In this document: in pieces, positions 44,070-53,700 of the stretch
Position numbering within the stretch: position 1 is the first letter of the stretch
How the letters are laid out: each line of letters begins with the position of its first letter
NCBI GenBank assembly: GCA_043814035.1
Contig: JBDRKJ010000003.1
Location: 30,797-94,796, forward strand
Length of the DNA stretch: 64,000 nt
Reading direction: 5' to 3'
DNA from: Peribacter sp043814035
Lineage (GTDB): Bacteria > Patescibacteriota > Gracilibacteria > Peribacterales > Peribacteraceae
The notes under the pieces: generated by a model
Told to the model about the DNA's origin: nothing
The model's input: only the letters and a program-made list of their open reading frames with translations
Databases searched by the model: none
Made by a program: the position numbers and the translations under genes

Positions 44070-44683
44070 TATTTCTGCTGGGGAGCGGATTCAATGGTAA
44101 CGTACACAGCTGCGCCAGAGGGACCCGGAATCGGCCCTTTGACTGCAAAAACACCACTCTTGGTATCACAGACCACTACGGGTCGGTGCTTGAGTGTGAG
44201 TTGGTCTCTGCCCATGCGCCCCGGAAGACGCTTGCCCTTGATTACGCGCCCCGGCTCTTCACGATTACCAATCGACCCCGGTTCGCGGTGGTGATGGGAA
44301 CCGTGAGACATAGGACCACGCGAGAACCCATGACGCTTCACAACACCCTGAAAACCCTTTCCCTTACTAACACCAACAATCGTGACTTGGCTTTCGGTCG
44401 GCAACATCTCTACTGTTACTTGTGCGCCGGGATCGAAGCCTTCAAGCGACTCCACCGCCCACTCCTTCTGCACGGCATAGCGCACGTGCTCCTTCCCTTT
44501 GCGTGACCTCCAGTTTTTGGGATCGATACCCAAAACAATCGCATCGTAGCCGTCTTTCTCTTTGGTTTTCGTACGCACGACGGTATTCGGTGGAACCCGA
44601 AGATACGTCACTGGCACTGCTTCCCCACTCTCGAGGAAGACTCTAGACATGCCGACTTTGCGTGCGATGAGACCGGAGGGCAT
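44069..44683 (-). CDS. rplC: 50S ribosomal protein L3
   Basis: 204 residues. Motifs: GLIARKVGMSRVFLESGEAV, PVTYLRVPPNTVV, TIVGVSKGKGFQGVVKRHGF, GPMSHGSHHHREPGSIG, GKRLPGRMGRDQLTLKHRPV. It is the first gene of the cluster here; rpsJ (S10), which normally precedes it, is not present upstream. Confidence 0.98.
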   Translation of the reverse strand: MPSGLIARKVGMSRVFLESGEAVPVTYLRVPPNTVVRTKTKEKDGYDAIVLGIDPKNWRSRKGKEHVRYAVQKEWAVESLEGFDPGAQVTVEMLPTESQVTIVGVSKGKGFQGVVKRHGFSRGPMSHGSHHHREPGSIGNREEPGRVIKGKRLPGRMGRDQLTLKHRPVVVCDTKSGVFAVKGPIPGPSGAAVYVTIESAPQQK

Positions 44684-44995
44684 AAAAGAATAAGATTATT
44701 CCACTTTCCCTCTCCACCCGAAAAGGGGGAGAGGGCTTGCCAACCGTAGTCCCCGAAGGGGCGAAGGCTGGCAGGGTGAGGGGGCCGCACGAGATGTGCA
44801 GCAGATACAATACGGGGGATAAAGAGCGGGAGGTTCTTCTGGCTCACTTGTTCTAAAAGTGGAAGGTGAGCTGGAACGTCGCAAATTCTCTTATCCATTC
44901 TGAAGAATGGACTTTGGAATGCTGGGGGAGTGTAAGGAGGGGTAAAGGGGGCGTCAAACGGTTTTCTTGGGTTTTCTGCATCAGTGATCCCTGTT
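44684..44995. repeat. Intergenic region between rplC and lysS with a palindromic element
   Basis: About 310 bp between divergent genes. It must contain the promoters for both the ribosomal operon and lysS. A GC-rich composite palindrome occupies about 44705-44784 (CCCTCTCC..GGGGGAGAGGG, then GGCTTGCCAACCGTAGTCCC..GGGGCGAAGGCTGGCAGG). Neither promoter could be placed confidently. Confidence 0.55.
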
Positions 44996-46657
44996 ATGCG
45001 TTATGACCGCATTCAATTTCTCGGTGACCCGCGCTATCCTCCCCTCATGCAGTGGGCCGATTCCATCGTCGGGGAAATCGAAAAACGTTTCGCAAAAGAG
45101 ATCTCCGCGAAGAAACCGCTTATCCTGCGCGATGAGAAGACGCTCTCAGGTCGTGTGCACGTGGGATCGTTGCGCGGCATCGTTATCCACGGAATGATTG
45201 CCCAGGTCCTGAAGGAAAAGGGAATCGACTGTACCTTCCTCTTCGAGCTCAACGACTTTGACCCCATGGATGAACTTCCGGCTCAACTTCAGAACCGCGA
45301 GGAATTCCGCAAATACATGGGGCAGCCGCTCTTCACGGTTCCCTCTCCCGATTCTAAGGCAACCGATAATTACCCCTTGGTTTTTGGGAACGAGCTCAAG
45401 GATGTAGTGAGCAACCTGCAACTTCCGATCGAGTACTACCCGCTCGCGCCCCTCTATAAGGAGGGGAAATTCAACGATGTCATCCGCGATGCGCTGGAAC
45501 ATGCCGCCGAGATCCGCGCAATTTACCGTGAAGTGAGCGGCAGCCAGAAACCGGAGGATTGGTACCCCCTGCAGGTGATCTGCGAGAAGTGCGGCAAGGT
45601 GGGCACAACGCAGGTAACCGGCTGGGATGGCAAAGAAGTGACCTACACCTGCAAGCCCGATCTCGTCACGTGGGCCAAAGGCTGCGGACACACAGGAACC
45701 GTGAGCCCGTTTGATGGTCATGCCAAACTGCCGTGGAAGGTGGAGTGGCCGGCCAAGTGGAAGGTGATGGGAGTGAACATCGAAGGCGCGGGCAAAGATC
45801 ACTCTGCCGCGGGCGGCTCGCGCGACATCGGCCGACATATTTGTGAGGAAATTTTCCACTACCCCGAGCCGCTGAATATCCCCTACGAGTTCTTCAACAT
45901 CGGGGGCAAGAAGATGAGTGCGAGCAAGGGGCTCGGCGCCTCGGCGAAGGAGGTAGCGGATCTGCTCCCGCCGAAAATCCTCAAGCTCCTCATGATTCGC
46001 AAGCAGCCCAATCAGCCCATCGACTTCGACCCCGAGGGCGTGACGATCCCGCAGCTGTTCGACGAGTACGACCGGCTGGCCGATCATGCCTTCGGCCGCC
46101 ATGAAAAGCCCGAGCCGGACTTCGCGCGCATTTATCATCTCACGCAGATCGATTTTCCATCAAAGCCAAAGGATCTCTGGCACATGCGATTCACCCTCGT
46201 GTCTTTCATCTCGCAAATGCCGCACTTGAACATGTCTGCAGAAGCCGCAAAGGCGAAAGGCTCCCCCCTCACAAAGGAGGAAACGGATGACATCCGCGAG
46301 CGGGTGGACTACGCCCAGCACTGGCTCGACGTATGTGCTCCCGTACAATTCAGGTTTGCGTTCGTCGAGGGGAAAGATGTGAAACCAAAGGAGCTCCCAG
46401 CCCTGATAGATGGGCAGAAGAAGGCGTTTGCCTTCATCCTCGAACGGCTCAAGGATGTGCAGTGGGAGGGCGAGCCCATCCACAAAATTCTCCACGCGGT
46501 GAAGGAGGAGCTGAAGATGCCCCCGCGCGAGATCTTCGCCCCTCTCTACCAGCTCTTCTTTAAGCGCAATGACGGCCCGCAAATGGGTTGGTTCCTCTCT
46601 ACGCTGCCCAAAGAAGATGTTCTGCAACGAATCAGCTACTATGCTGTGTCACCCTGA
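44996..46657 (+). CDS. lysS: Lysyl-tRNA synthetase, class I
   Basis: 553 residues from the ATG at 44996 (a GTG at 44984 would add four). The class I signatures are present: RVHVGSLRGIVIHG in the HIGH position and KKMSASKG as KMSKS, on a Rossmann fold. A zinc ribbon inserts near 195-235 (CEKCG...TYTC...GCGHTG). The archaeal-type class I LysRS replaces the common class II enzyme in some spirochaetes, alphaproteobacteria and CPR. The C-terminal helical domain runs to the end. The last codons (VSP-stop) and the TGA lie inside a palindromic intergenic repeat. Confidence 0.95.
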   Translation: MRYDRIQFLGDPRYPPLMQWADSIVGEIEKRFAKEISAKKPLILRDEKTLSGRVHVGSLRGIVIHGMIAQVLKEKGIDCTFLFELNDFDPMDELPAQLQNREEFRKYMGQPLFTVPSPDSKATDNYPLVFGNELKDVVSNLQLPIEYYPLAPLYKEGKFNDVIRDALEHAAEIRAIYREVSGSQKPEDWYPLQVICEKCGKVGTTQVTGWDGKEVTYTCKPDLVTWAKGCGHTGTVSPFDGHAKLPWKVEWPAKWKVMGVNIEGAGKDHSAAGGSRDIGRHICEEIFHYPEPLNIPYEFFNIGGKKMSASKGLGASAKEVADLLPPKILKLLMIRKQPNQPIDFDPEGVTIPQLFDEYDRLADHAFGRHEKPEPDFARIYHLTQIDFPSKPKDLWHMRFTLVSFISQMPHLNMSAEAAKAKGSPLTKEETDDIRERVDYAQHWLDVCAPVQFRFAFVEGKDVKPKELPALIDGQKKAFAFILERLKDVQWEGEPIHKILHAVKEELKMPPREIFAPLYQLFFKRNDGPQMGWFLSTLPKEDVLQRISYYAVSP

Positions 46658-46710
46658 GCCCTGTCGAAGGGTGACATTGGGCGTCATGGTTCGACAGAGC
46701 TCACCATGAC
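46648..46710. repeat. Two adjacent palindromes at the lysS 3' end
   Basis: GTCACCCT (46648-46655) pairs with AGGGTGAC (46668-46675) around GAGCCCTGTCGA, and GTCATGGT (46683-46690) with ACCATGAC (46703-46710) around TCGACAGAGCTC. The TGA at 46655-46657 in the first is the lysS stop. The second ends 24 bp before the next ATG. Confidence 0.85.
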
Positions 46711-46734
46711 ATGTTTTCGGCTATACTTGAGATA

Positions 46735-47328
46735 ATGACTACCCTCCTCCAGCACGCCACCTACGGCCATCTGCTCCCCGAAGCGCACGGTCTCCTTGCC
46801 GCACACACCGATAAGACGAAGGAGCACCTTATCGCCACGGGCGCCGTGATGGAGGCACTCGCAGAGAAATATGGCGGTGATCCCGAAACGTGGAAAGTCG
46901 CCGGCATGCTCCACGATCTCGATTGGGACAAGCTGGAGAAAGATGCCGAAGAACACTGCGGCAAGACATTGGAGGAACTGCTCGCTCCGATCAAAGCGCC
47001 AGCAGAACTCCTCGCCGATATCCGCGCTCACTACGCCGAGAAGTACGGCGCCGAGCATCCTTTGGAATCGACGCTGCGCAAGTGTCTGTACTGCGCCGAT
47101 GAACTCACGGGCCTCATCATTGCCGTAGCATTGGTACGACCCAGCAAGAAGCTCGCTGATGTCGAGGTGAAGAGCGTAACGAAGAAATTCAAAGAAAAAA
47201 GTTTCGCCGCGCAGGTGAATCGTGAGCAGATCAAGAAATGCGAAGAGCTCTTAGAAATTCCTCTGCCTGACTTCATCGGGCTCGTGCTCGATGCCATGAA
47301 AAAGGTGGCAGTTGAGATTGGCCTCTGA
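46735..47328 (+). CDS. HD-domain phosphohydrolase-like protein
   Basis: 197 residues from the ATG at 46735. HD-domain features: HTDKTKEHLIATGAVMEALA (first His), AGMLHDLDWDKLE (HD), ADIRAHYAEKYG and a later LYCADELTGLI (Asp). This arrangement matches small HDIG-type proteins, metal-dependent phosphohydrolases of nucleotides or related substrates. The C-terminal part is Lys-rich helical (KSVTKKFKEKSFAAQVNREQ). Substrate unknown. It follows lysS in the same direction. Confidence 0.8.
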   Translation: MTTLLQHATYGHLLPEAHGLLAAHTDKTKEHLIATGAVMEALAEKYGGDPETWKVAGMLHDLDWDKLEKDAEEHCGKTLEELLAPIKAPAELLADIRAHYAEKYGAEHPLESTLRKCLYCADELTGLIIAVALVRPSKKLADVEVKSVTKKFKEKSFAAQVNREQIKKCEELLEIPLPDFIGLVLDAMKKVAVEIGL

Positions 47329-47336
47329 GCTGTTGC

Positions 47337-47408
47337 TTACCGCTGCTTCTTCTTCCGTATGAAGGCGAAGCCTGCTGCCGCACCCGCGGCCACCCTTCGC
47401 TCGATCGC
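47337..47408 (-). pseudogene. Echo of the DUF4215 protein C-terminus downstream of its stop
   Basis: Directly after the TGA at 47409-47411, and in the same frame, the sequence continues for 23 codons to a TAA. The end reads AAGAAAGFAFIRKKKQR, a diverged copy of the gene's own terminus AAGAAAGFAFMSRKKKGDLP. A palindromic unit (CCCTGAGCGATCGAGCGAAGGG) separates the copies and supplies the TGA. Confidence 0.8.
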
Positions 47409-50400
47409 TCAGGGCAAGTCACCCTTCTTCTTTCTGCTCATAAAGGCAAAGCCCGCAGCCGCGCCTGCAGCCATCACCGCCATGGAGGCAGGGCCTGTCT
47501 CACCGGCGGGGGCATGTGAGGGAGCGCGTATGGTCTGACCAAAGGGCTGAAAGTCCTGCAGGGTAGCGAAGAGGGGGGTGCGGATGGAGAGGCTTGTGGC
47601 TGCTGCGCGCAGAGAAGACATGGAAGAGGACGAGGATGAACTCGATGAGGGAAGCTGGAGGACTGAGGCAACGACTGCCGTGCGACGACAGTACTCATTG
47701 CAGCCGTCACCGGTGACGAGGTTGCCATCGTCACACTCTTCGATGCGATCCCAGATACCGTCTCCGCAGCGCGAGAGAGTGCAGTCTGTGCGGCAGAGAG
47801 TATCAGGCTGGTCGCTGTTGAATGTGCCACGGTCACACTCCTCGCCAAGATCGCTGACGCCGTTGCCGCAGGCACGGAGGAGGAAGTGACAATCAGCAGT
47901 GCAGCCGTAGGGAAGAGTGGAACTGTGGAGAGAGAGCTCGCACTGTTCGCCGAAGGCGCGCTGGACGACGCCATCGCCACAGGTGCCCCGTTCGAGGTAG
48001 CAGTGGGCGGAGCAACCATCGAGGTCACGGCGATTGCTGTCATCGCACTCTTCAGGAGGTTCGATGACGCTGTTACCGCAATTGGATTGGTTGCCCAAGA
48101 CAAGAGAGGACTCAAGACGGCAGCCACGATCGCAGCCATCCCCTTCTCTAAAGTTGCCATCATCGCACTGTTCGTTCTCTTCTTTCAGACCATTGCCACA
48201 GAAGGGAGAAGTGGAAAGGGTCTGCTCCCACTGACAGAGGGTGGAACAGCCATCACCATTGGTCAGGTTGCCGTCGTCACACTCTTCTCCGGGATCGAGA
48301 ATGGTATTGCCGCAGAGGTTGAAGCCCTCCCACCGGCACCAGGTATCGCAGCCATCACCGGAGAAGATATTGCCATCGTCACAATCTTCACCCGCATCGA
48401 GGAAGCCGTCACCACAGCGAGTGAAGGAAGCAGGAGAGGAGGAGGATCGCTCACCGCTCTCGCTGTGACAGAAGCGACTGCAACCATCGGCGTCACGCTG
48501 ACCGCCATCGTCGCACTCCTCGAAGGATTCGATAATGTTGTTGCCGCAGCGTTCGAGCCCCTCCCAGCGACAAAGAGAAGAGCAACCGTCGCCATTGGTG
48601 AGGTTGCCATCATCGCATTCTTCACCCACGTCGAGCAGTACGTCACCACAGCGGGGGCTGATGATTGTCTCGATGCGACAGAGGTGACTGCAGCCGTCGC
48701 CGTCGAGCTGATTACCGTCATCGCACTCCTCGGGGAATTCGGTGATGTTGTTGCCGCACGCCTCGAGGTTCTCCCACTGACAGAGCGCATTGCAGCCGTC
48801 GCCATCATCCCAGTTGTTGTCGTCGCACTCCTCCCCGGGATCGAGGTATCCATCACCGCAGAAGGAAAGATAGGGAGCGCTGCTGGAAGAGGAGGAGAGA
48901 GAAGAGGAGGATGCCGCAACACAACGCGCACAGGGAGGATCAGGGAGTTCCTCACAGATGAGATCATAGGAGGCGCAGACACTGTCACCATTGGGATCGT
49001 ATGGGCCGGTACAGAGATCGCCGGGGCAGAGAGGGATGGAGGAGGAGGATTGTGTCACAGTGGAACTGGCACTGCTCTGGATTTGAATAGATGACGCCGA
49101 GGAAGAATTGGAAGAAGAGGAGAGAGAAGAAGAGGATGCTCCAACACAGCGCGCACAGGGAGGCTCGAGCAGCTCTTCACAGATGAGATCGTAGGAAGCG
49201 CAGACACTGTCACCGTTGGGATTGTGTGGGCCGGTGCAGAGATCGCCGGGGCAGGGAGCCGAGGAACTGGCACTGCTCTGGATGATGGGAGCGCAGCGCG
49301 CACAGGGAGGATCAGGCAACTCTTGACACATGAGTCCGTAGGAGGAGCAAATGGCGTCGCCGTTGGGATCGTACGGGCCGCTGCAGAGATCACCGGGGCA
49401 GGCGGAGGAGGAGAAAGAGGAAGAGGAATGCCCACTGGTACGTTTGCTGCTGGCAGAAGAGGAACTGCAGGCGGAAGAAGCACTCAGCCCTGAGGAAGTT
49501 GAAACAGTGTAAGAAGAAGACGAGCGCGATGCAGGAGATGGAGTGGAACTGGCGGATGAAACGACGCCCAGTGAGCTCACACGCGAACTGGAGGAAAATG
49601 TAGAAACACGACTCGATACGACAGAGTAGAAGGATCCTTCTGAGGAGAACACGGACACACACGACACCTGAGTGACGCATTGACCAACGCCACACGAACC
49701 AGCATTGCAGGAACCGGCAGTGGCAAAGCAGCAATCAGCAGGATTAAGGCATAGCAATCCTTCACAACTGCAATCGCTATTCATGGCCAGAGTGCAGGAA
49801 TAGCCTGCGGGGCATCCGCCACCGCCAGTGGCCGAACAGGAGCTGGCCGAGCTGGGCCGGGAAGAAGAGCTGCTGCTACTCGAGGAACTGGAGGAGGAAG
49901 AAGAGCTGGAGGATCTGCTACTGGAGAAACTCGATGAGCGGGAAGAGGAAGAGGAGGATGAAGGGCATAGGCTGTTCGGCGCATGACGGCAACCTAGTGC
50001 CGGATGACACGCGTCGTCTGTGCAGAGATTACCGTCATCACAAGAAATAGTTGAATGGGTACAACCGGTTGCAGAATTGCAGCCGTCTGTGGTGCAGACA
50101 TTGAAGTCATCGCAGCCTAAGGTGCCGCTGCAACTCCCGCCACTACAGGTATCATTCACTGTGCAGGCATCTCCATCGTTGCATGGCCAACTGTTCGGCG
50201 TGTTGACGCAGCCACTGCCAGGATCACAACTATCACCGGTACATATGTTACCGTCATTGCAATCCAGCATCCCTCCTCCCACGCAGCCATTGGAAGTCAA
50301 AAACCACGGTTTACATAACAAGGGCAACGTACATACGTTTCCATCATCGGGGCAGTCTGCGTCGGTAGTGCAGACACCTGTTAAGCGAGAGGAAGAGGAA

Positions 50401-50546
50401 CTGGAAAAACCACTAATTGTTCCGCTTAATCTCTTCGATTCTTCAGCGCGATTAAATCCAACAACAACTACCAACACTATGGCAACTGCAATCCCGCCCC
50501 AATCTACTATCGATTTTTGAAAAAGGAGACGCATGTTAAGGGCCAT
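47409..50546 (-). CDS. Giant Cys/Ser-rich surface protein with DUF4215 repeats and C-terminal anchor
   Basis: 1045 residues from the ATG at 50546 (50534 is an alternative). Segments in order: N-terminal membrane anchor/signal (about 12-32); four or five CDDGNxCTxDxCxxxxGC repeats (about 55-190); a poly-Ser linker of about 40; a Cys-rich module; further Ser/Thr linkers; three copies of a roughly 40-residue repeat with core CPGDLCTGPYDPNGDSVCAS; about nine DUF4215-type repeats (CGDGxLDxGEECDDGNxxxGDGCSxxC); and a C-terminal GETGPASMAVMAAGAAAGFAFMSRKKK, a short motif, membrane helix and basic tail. Such proteins are cell-wall displayed and disulfide-rich. Binding partners unknown. Third of three co-oriented giant genes. 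Confidence 0.85.
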   Translation of the reverse strand: MALNMRLLFQKSIVDWGGIAVAIVLVVVVGFNRAEESKRLSGTISGFSSSSSSRLTGVCTTDADCPDDGNVCTLPLLCKPWFLTSNGCVGGGMLDCNDGNICTGDSCDPGSGCVNTPNSWPCNDGDACTVNDTCSGGSCSGTLGCDDFNVCTTDGCNSATGCTHSTISCDDGNLCTDDACHPALGCRHAPNSLCPSSSSSSSRSSSFSSSRSSSSSSSSSSSSSSSSSSRPSSASSCSATGGGGCPAGYSCTLAMNSDCSCEGLLCLNPADCCFATAGSCNAGSCGVGQCVTQVSCVSVFSSEGSFYSVVSSRVSTFSSSSRVSSLGVVSSASSTPSPASRSSSSYTVSTSSGLSASSACSSSSASSKRTSGHSSSSFSSSACPGDLCSGPYDPNGDAICSSYGLMCQELPDPPCARCAPIIQSSASSSAPCPGDLCTGPHNPNGDSVCASYDLICEELLEPPCARCVGASSSSLSSSSNSSSASSIQIQSSASSTVTQSSSSIPLCPGDLCTGPYDPNGDSVCASYDLICEELPDPPCARCVAASSSSLSSSSSSAPYLSFCGDGYLDPGEECDDNNWDDGDGCNALCQWENLEACGNNITEFPEECDDGNQLDGDGCSHLCRIETIISPRCGDVLLDVGEECDDGNLTNGDGCSSLCRWEGLERCGNNIIESFEECDDGGQRDADGCSRFCHSESGERSSSSPASFTRCGDGFLDAGEDCDDGNIFSGDGCDTWCRWEGFNLCGNTILDPGEECDDGNLTNGDGCSTLCQWEQTLSTSPFCGNGLKEENEQCDDGNFREGDGCDRGCRLESSLVLGNQSNCGNSVIEPPEECDDSNRRDLDGCSAHCYLERGTCGDGVVQRAFGEQCELSLHSSTLPYGCTADCHFLLRACGNGVSDLGEECDRGTFNSDQPDTLCRTDCTLSRCGDGIWDRIEECDDGNLVTGDGCNEYCRRTAVVASVLQLPSSSSSSSSSMSSLRAAATSLSIRTPLFATLQDFQPFGQTIRAPSHAPAGETGPASMAVMAAGAAAGFAFMSRKKKGDLP

Positions 50547-50733
50547 CGTAGCAAATCTGTGCTCTGACTGCAGTAAGTCCAAGCAACATCTCAACATAAA
50601 TAGTTTCTTTCCTATACATTGAAGGTCATTCAACCAAATTAGCCTCATAATGAGGAAATTACCTGAGTTGCTTTTTGGAGCGGAAAAAGAGAGAAGGGCA
50701 AAATTCGTCACTAATGCGCAGATGTCTTTACTC
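50547..50733. other. Intergenic region between two giant surface genes
   Basis: 187 bp, relatively AT-rich, containing no gene. It should hold the promoter of the 1045-residue protein. The minus-strand frame continues upstream through it but lacks a ribosome-binding site at its earlier start codons. Confidence 0.4.
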
Positions 50734-53700
50734 TCAGCGTCTTTTCCTTCGCATCCACGCGAGTCCACCAGCCGCACCCATCGCAATCACGACGACAGAC
50801 GCAGGCCCTGTGTTACCTATCGGCCCCGTAGGAGCGATGGGGAGAGCGGATCCGTAATAGGACGGGAAGTACTGCGGTAGCCCATCTTGATCAAGAAGCC
50901 CATTCGTCGTGCCCCATCCCTGCTGTCCCGGGAAAACGATAGTTTGCGCTCCACGATTCGCACCCGGTGTACCGCCCGCAACCTGCGTACCATCGCGTAC
51001 ACCGCTCGAACCAGCAGCTCCTTGCAACAGAGTACCTCTCTGTAACACCTGTCCTGTTACAGGATCCAGTGTCCATTGTTCGCCTTCGACCATGCCCGGG
51101 AACTGGATCGAAATTTCCCATACGCACAGATGCGAACAGTTGTCGCCATCCACCTGATTGCCGTCGTCGCATTGCTCTCCTGCTTCCACAATGCCGTTGC
51201 CACAGGTTGCTGTACCCCCCACCAGCATGTCCCATTCGCGCTTGCATACAGAATCGCATCCATCACCGTCTTCTGTATTGCCATCGTCACACTGTTCGTT
51301 TGGATCGAGAATGGTGTTACCGCAGCCAATGGTATTGCCCACACAACGACAGTTCGAGAAATCACAGGTCTGATCGCTACTTAAGCAGGCTGCGTTGATC
51401 TCACACTGTTCTCCCGAGTGCTGTATACCATCACCACACACCGGGCGGTTCAAACAACGGCAATTCGGGAAATCACACGACCAGGCGAACGGGCAGGCTA
51501 CTCCCACTTCACACTCCTCCCCTATCGCCACGAGACCGTCGCCACAGACTGCGTTGGGTGAGGGCTCTGCACACACACATTGACTCATATCACAGGCCAT
51601 CGATATGTCTGAGCAGCCGCTCCCGATATCGCATTCCTCGTTATCACTTAACTGTGCATCACCGCATCGCGGTTCCCATGGAATGCAGTGACAGCCAGCA
51701 AAATTGCATATCTCGTCAGCTCCACACGCAAACCCAATATCGCAATCCTCACCAGCATCGATCTGTGCATTGCCGCAGAGAGACGTTACGAGGTCACTCA
51801 CGCAGCTGCAATTCGACAGATTGCAGATCTCATCGAATCCTGAACAGGGCTGACCCAATTCACAATCCTCTCCTGCACTCACTAACCCATCTCCGCAGCT
51901 TTCGGTCGATGAGCCCGCACAGCGACAGCTCAGGCGATTGCAGAACTGCCCTGTGCCGCACTGACCGTCGCTTTCGCACTGCTCCCCCTGCTCCAGTACG
52001 CCGTTGCCGCAGCCCGAATTCTGCTGACACAGACAGCTCACACAGGCGGTGCCAACAGGGCAGGCATCTTCCACCTCGCACTGCTCTCCGCGCTCGAGCA
52101 GGCTATTTCCGCAGCGTGGAACATCGATACAAACACACGACTGACACTGCTCCCCCATGTTACAGGGATGATCACGCTCACACTCTTCACTGGCTTCGAG
52201 CACGCCATTGCCGCAGTTGCCGCCCGTATCGTCATAACACAGGCAGTTGAGTGAGCAAAACTGCTCGAACGCACAGTCATCATCTGTCTCACAGTCTTCG
52301 CCGGGATCGACAGTGCTGTTGCCACAGTAGTCGGGCGATACGCACTGGCAGTTGGAACAGTACTGCCCCGTCGGGCAGGGTAGGTTGGCCTCACATTGTT
52401 CAGCGCCTTCCTGTACACCATTGCCACAGTTCGTCGATATCGCGGACGAGGCCGTAGAAGCAGATGATGCCGCAGAAGAGACCGAAGAAACCTGTCCACC
52501 GATACAGAAGCAGCCGGAGGAGCACGTGCCTCCTCCCGGGCAGGAGTATCCGATTTCGCACCCCTCACCTGGTTCGATGATGCCGTTGGAGCAGATTGCG
52601 GGAGGGAGAGAGATGGAAGAAACAGAGGAGGAAGAAGAAGTGCCGATCACACTTGCGCTGGAAGAAGAGCTGGAAGAAGTGCCGATCACACTTGCGCTGG
52701 AGGAAGAGCTGGAAGAAGTGGCAGCTATGGTACTGCTCGAGGAGAGTGATGACGAGACACCCCCACCCACGCACACACAGTTTTGGCACGTCTGACCTCC
52801 GGTGCACGACGGCAACGCTGGTTCACCACACTGCTCGCCGGACTCAGCATTATCGTTGCCACACACAGGGCTCCCATATTGCTCAGAACAGAAGTTCACA
52901 CTCGCGCAGTCATTTTCGCACCGGCCACGACGAGCACCCGAGAAGACGAGCCACATCATGCCATAGTGTGAAGAACCCTTACACAAGAACGCACCGGAAT
53001 CGAGCACAATCAGTTCGCGCTTCTGATCACCATCGAGATCACGGATCGTGGTGATCTGGCGGCCAGGCAGGTTTTCATACCATCTCTCCCCAGACATGTA
53101 GAAATTCAAGCCAGACGCACTTTCGCGCCAGAGCCGCTCCATCGTTCCGTCTGTCAGAACATCGTAGTGATAGAAATGAACAGAGGAGAGGCTGGGGGTG
53201 CAATCGGTGCAATCTTGGGGCTGCGAGGGCACAGTTGAGACCGCGAGATCAGTCTTACCATCGCCATCCTGATCGCCGGCATTCGCCACTGCGGTGCCCT
53301 GCGTGCGCTTGACGGTATTCAGGGTACCGTCGGCGTTGAAGGCCATCGTCCAGATGTCAGACTGGGCACCTACAACAAGGAAACGCCGTGTATCGTTGAA
53401 GAGATCACCCAGTGATGCGATATCTGCGCCAAAATGCCAGTATTCGATTTCAGGGGGGTTAATGGGTTGGTCATCAGAAGGTAAGGTCGGTTGCGCGATG
53501 AACGTCGATGCCCGCAGGAGTTTCGATGATTTTACGGTGCCGTCACGCTTGAGCATGAGCAGGTGCACGTATCCTTCCTGGGTCGTGTTGTAGTAATCTC
53601 CTCCCGGTTTCGAGTCGTAGTAACCGTATCCGGTATCGCCTACGGCAAGATCGGGGATGCCGTCTCCGTCAAAATCCCCTATCCCCTCCAGCGCAGCACC

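Noticed and set aside
47409..47411. TGA as a sense codon (Gly, as in Gracilibacteria/Absconditabacteria) because a coding-like tail continues after this TGA
   Set aside because: Many conserved proteins in the window end at TGA at their normal length (for example purC's neighbours, lysS, secY region genes), and no conserved Gly position is encoded by TGA.
47886..49094. Long plus-strand frame rich in Val/Ala/Ile opposite the DUF4215 gene
   Set aside because: Antisense shadow produced by the repetitive GAC/GAT-rich repeats; no start signal or family.
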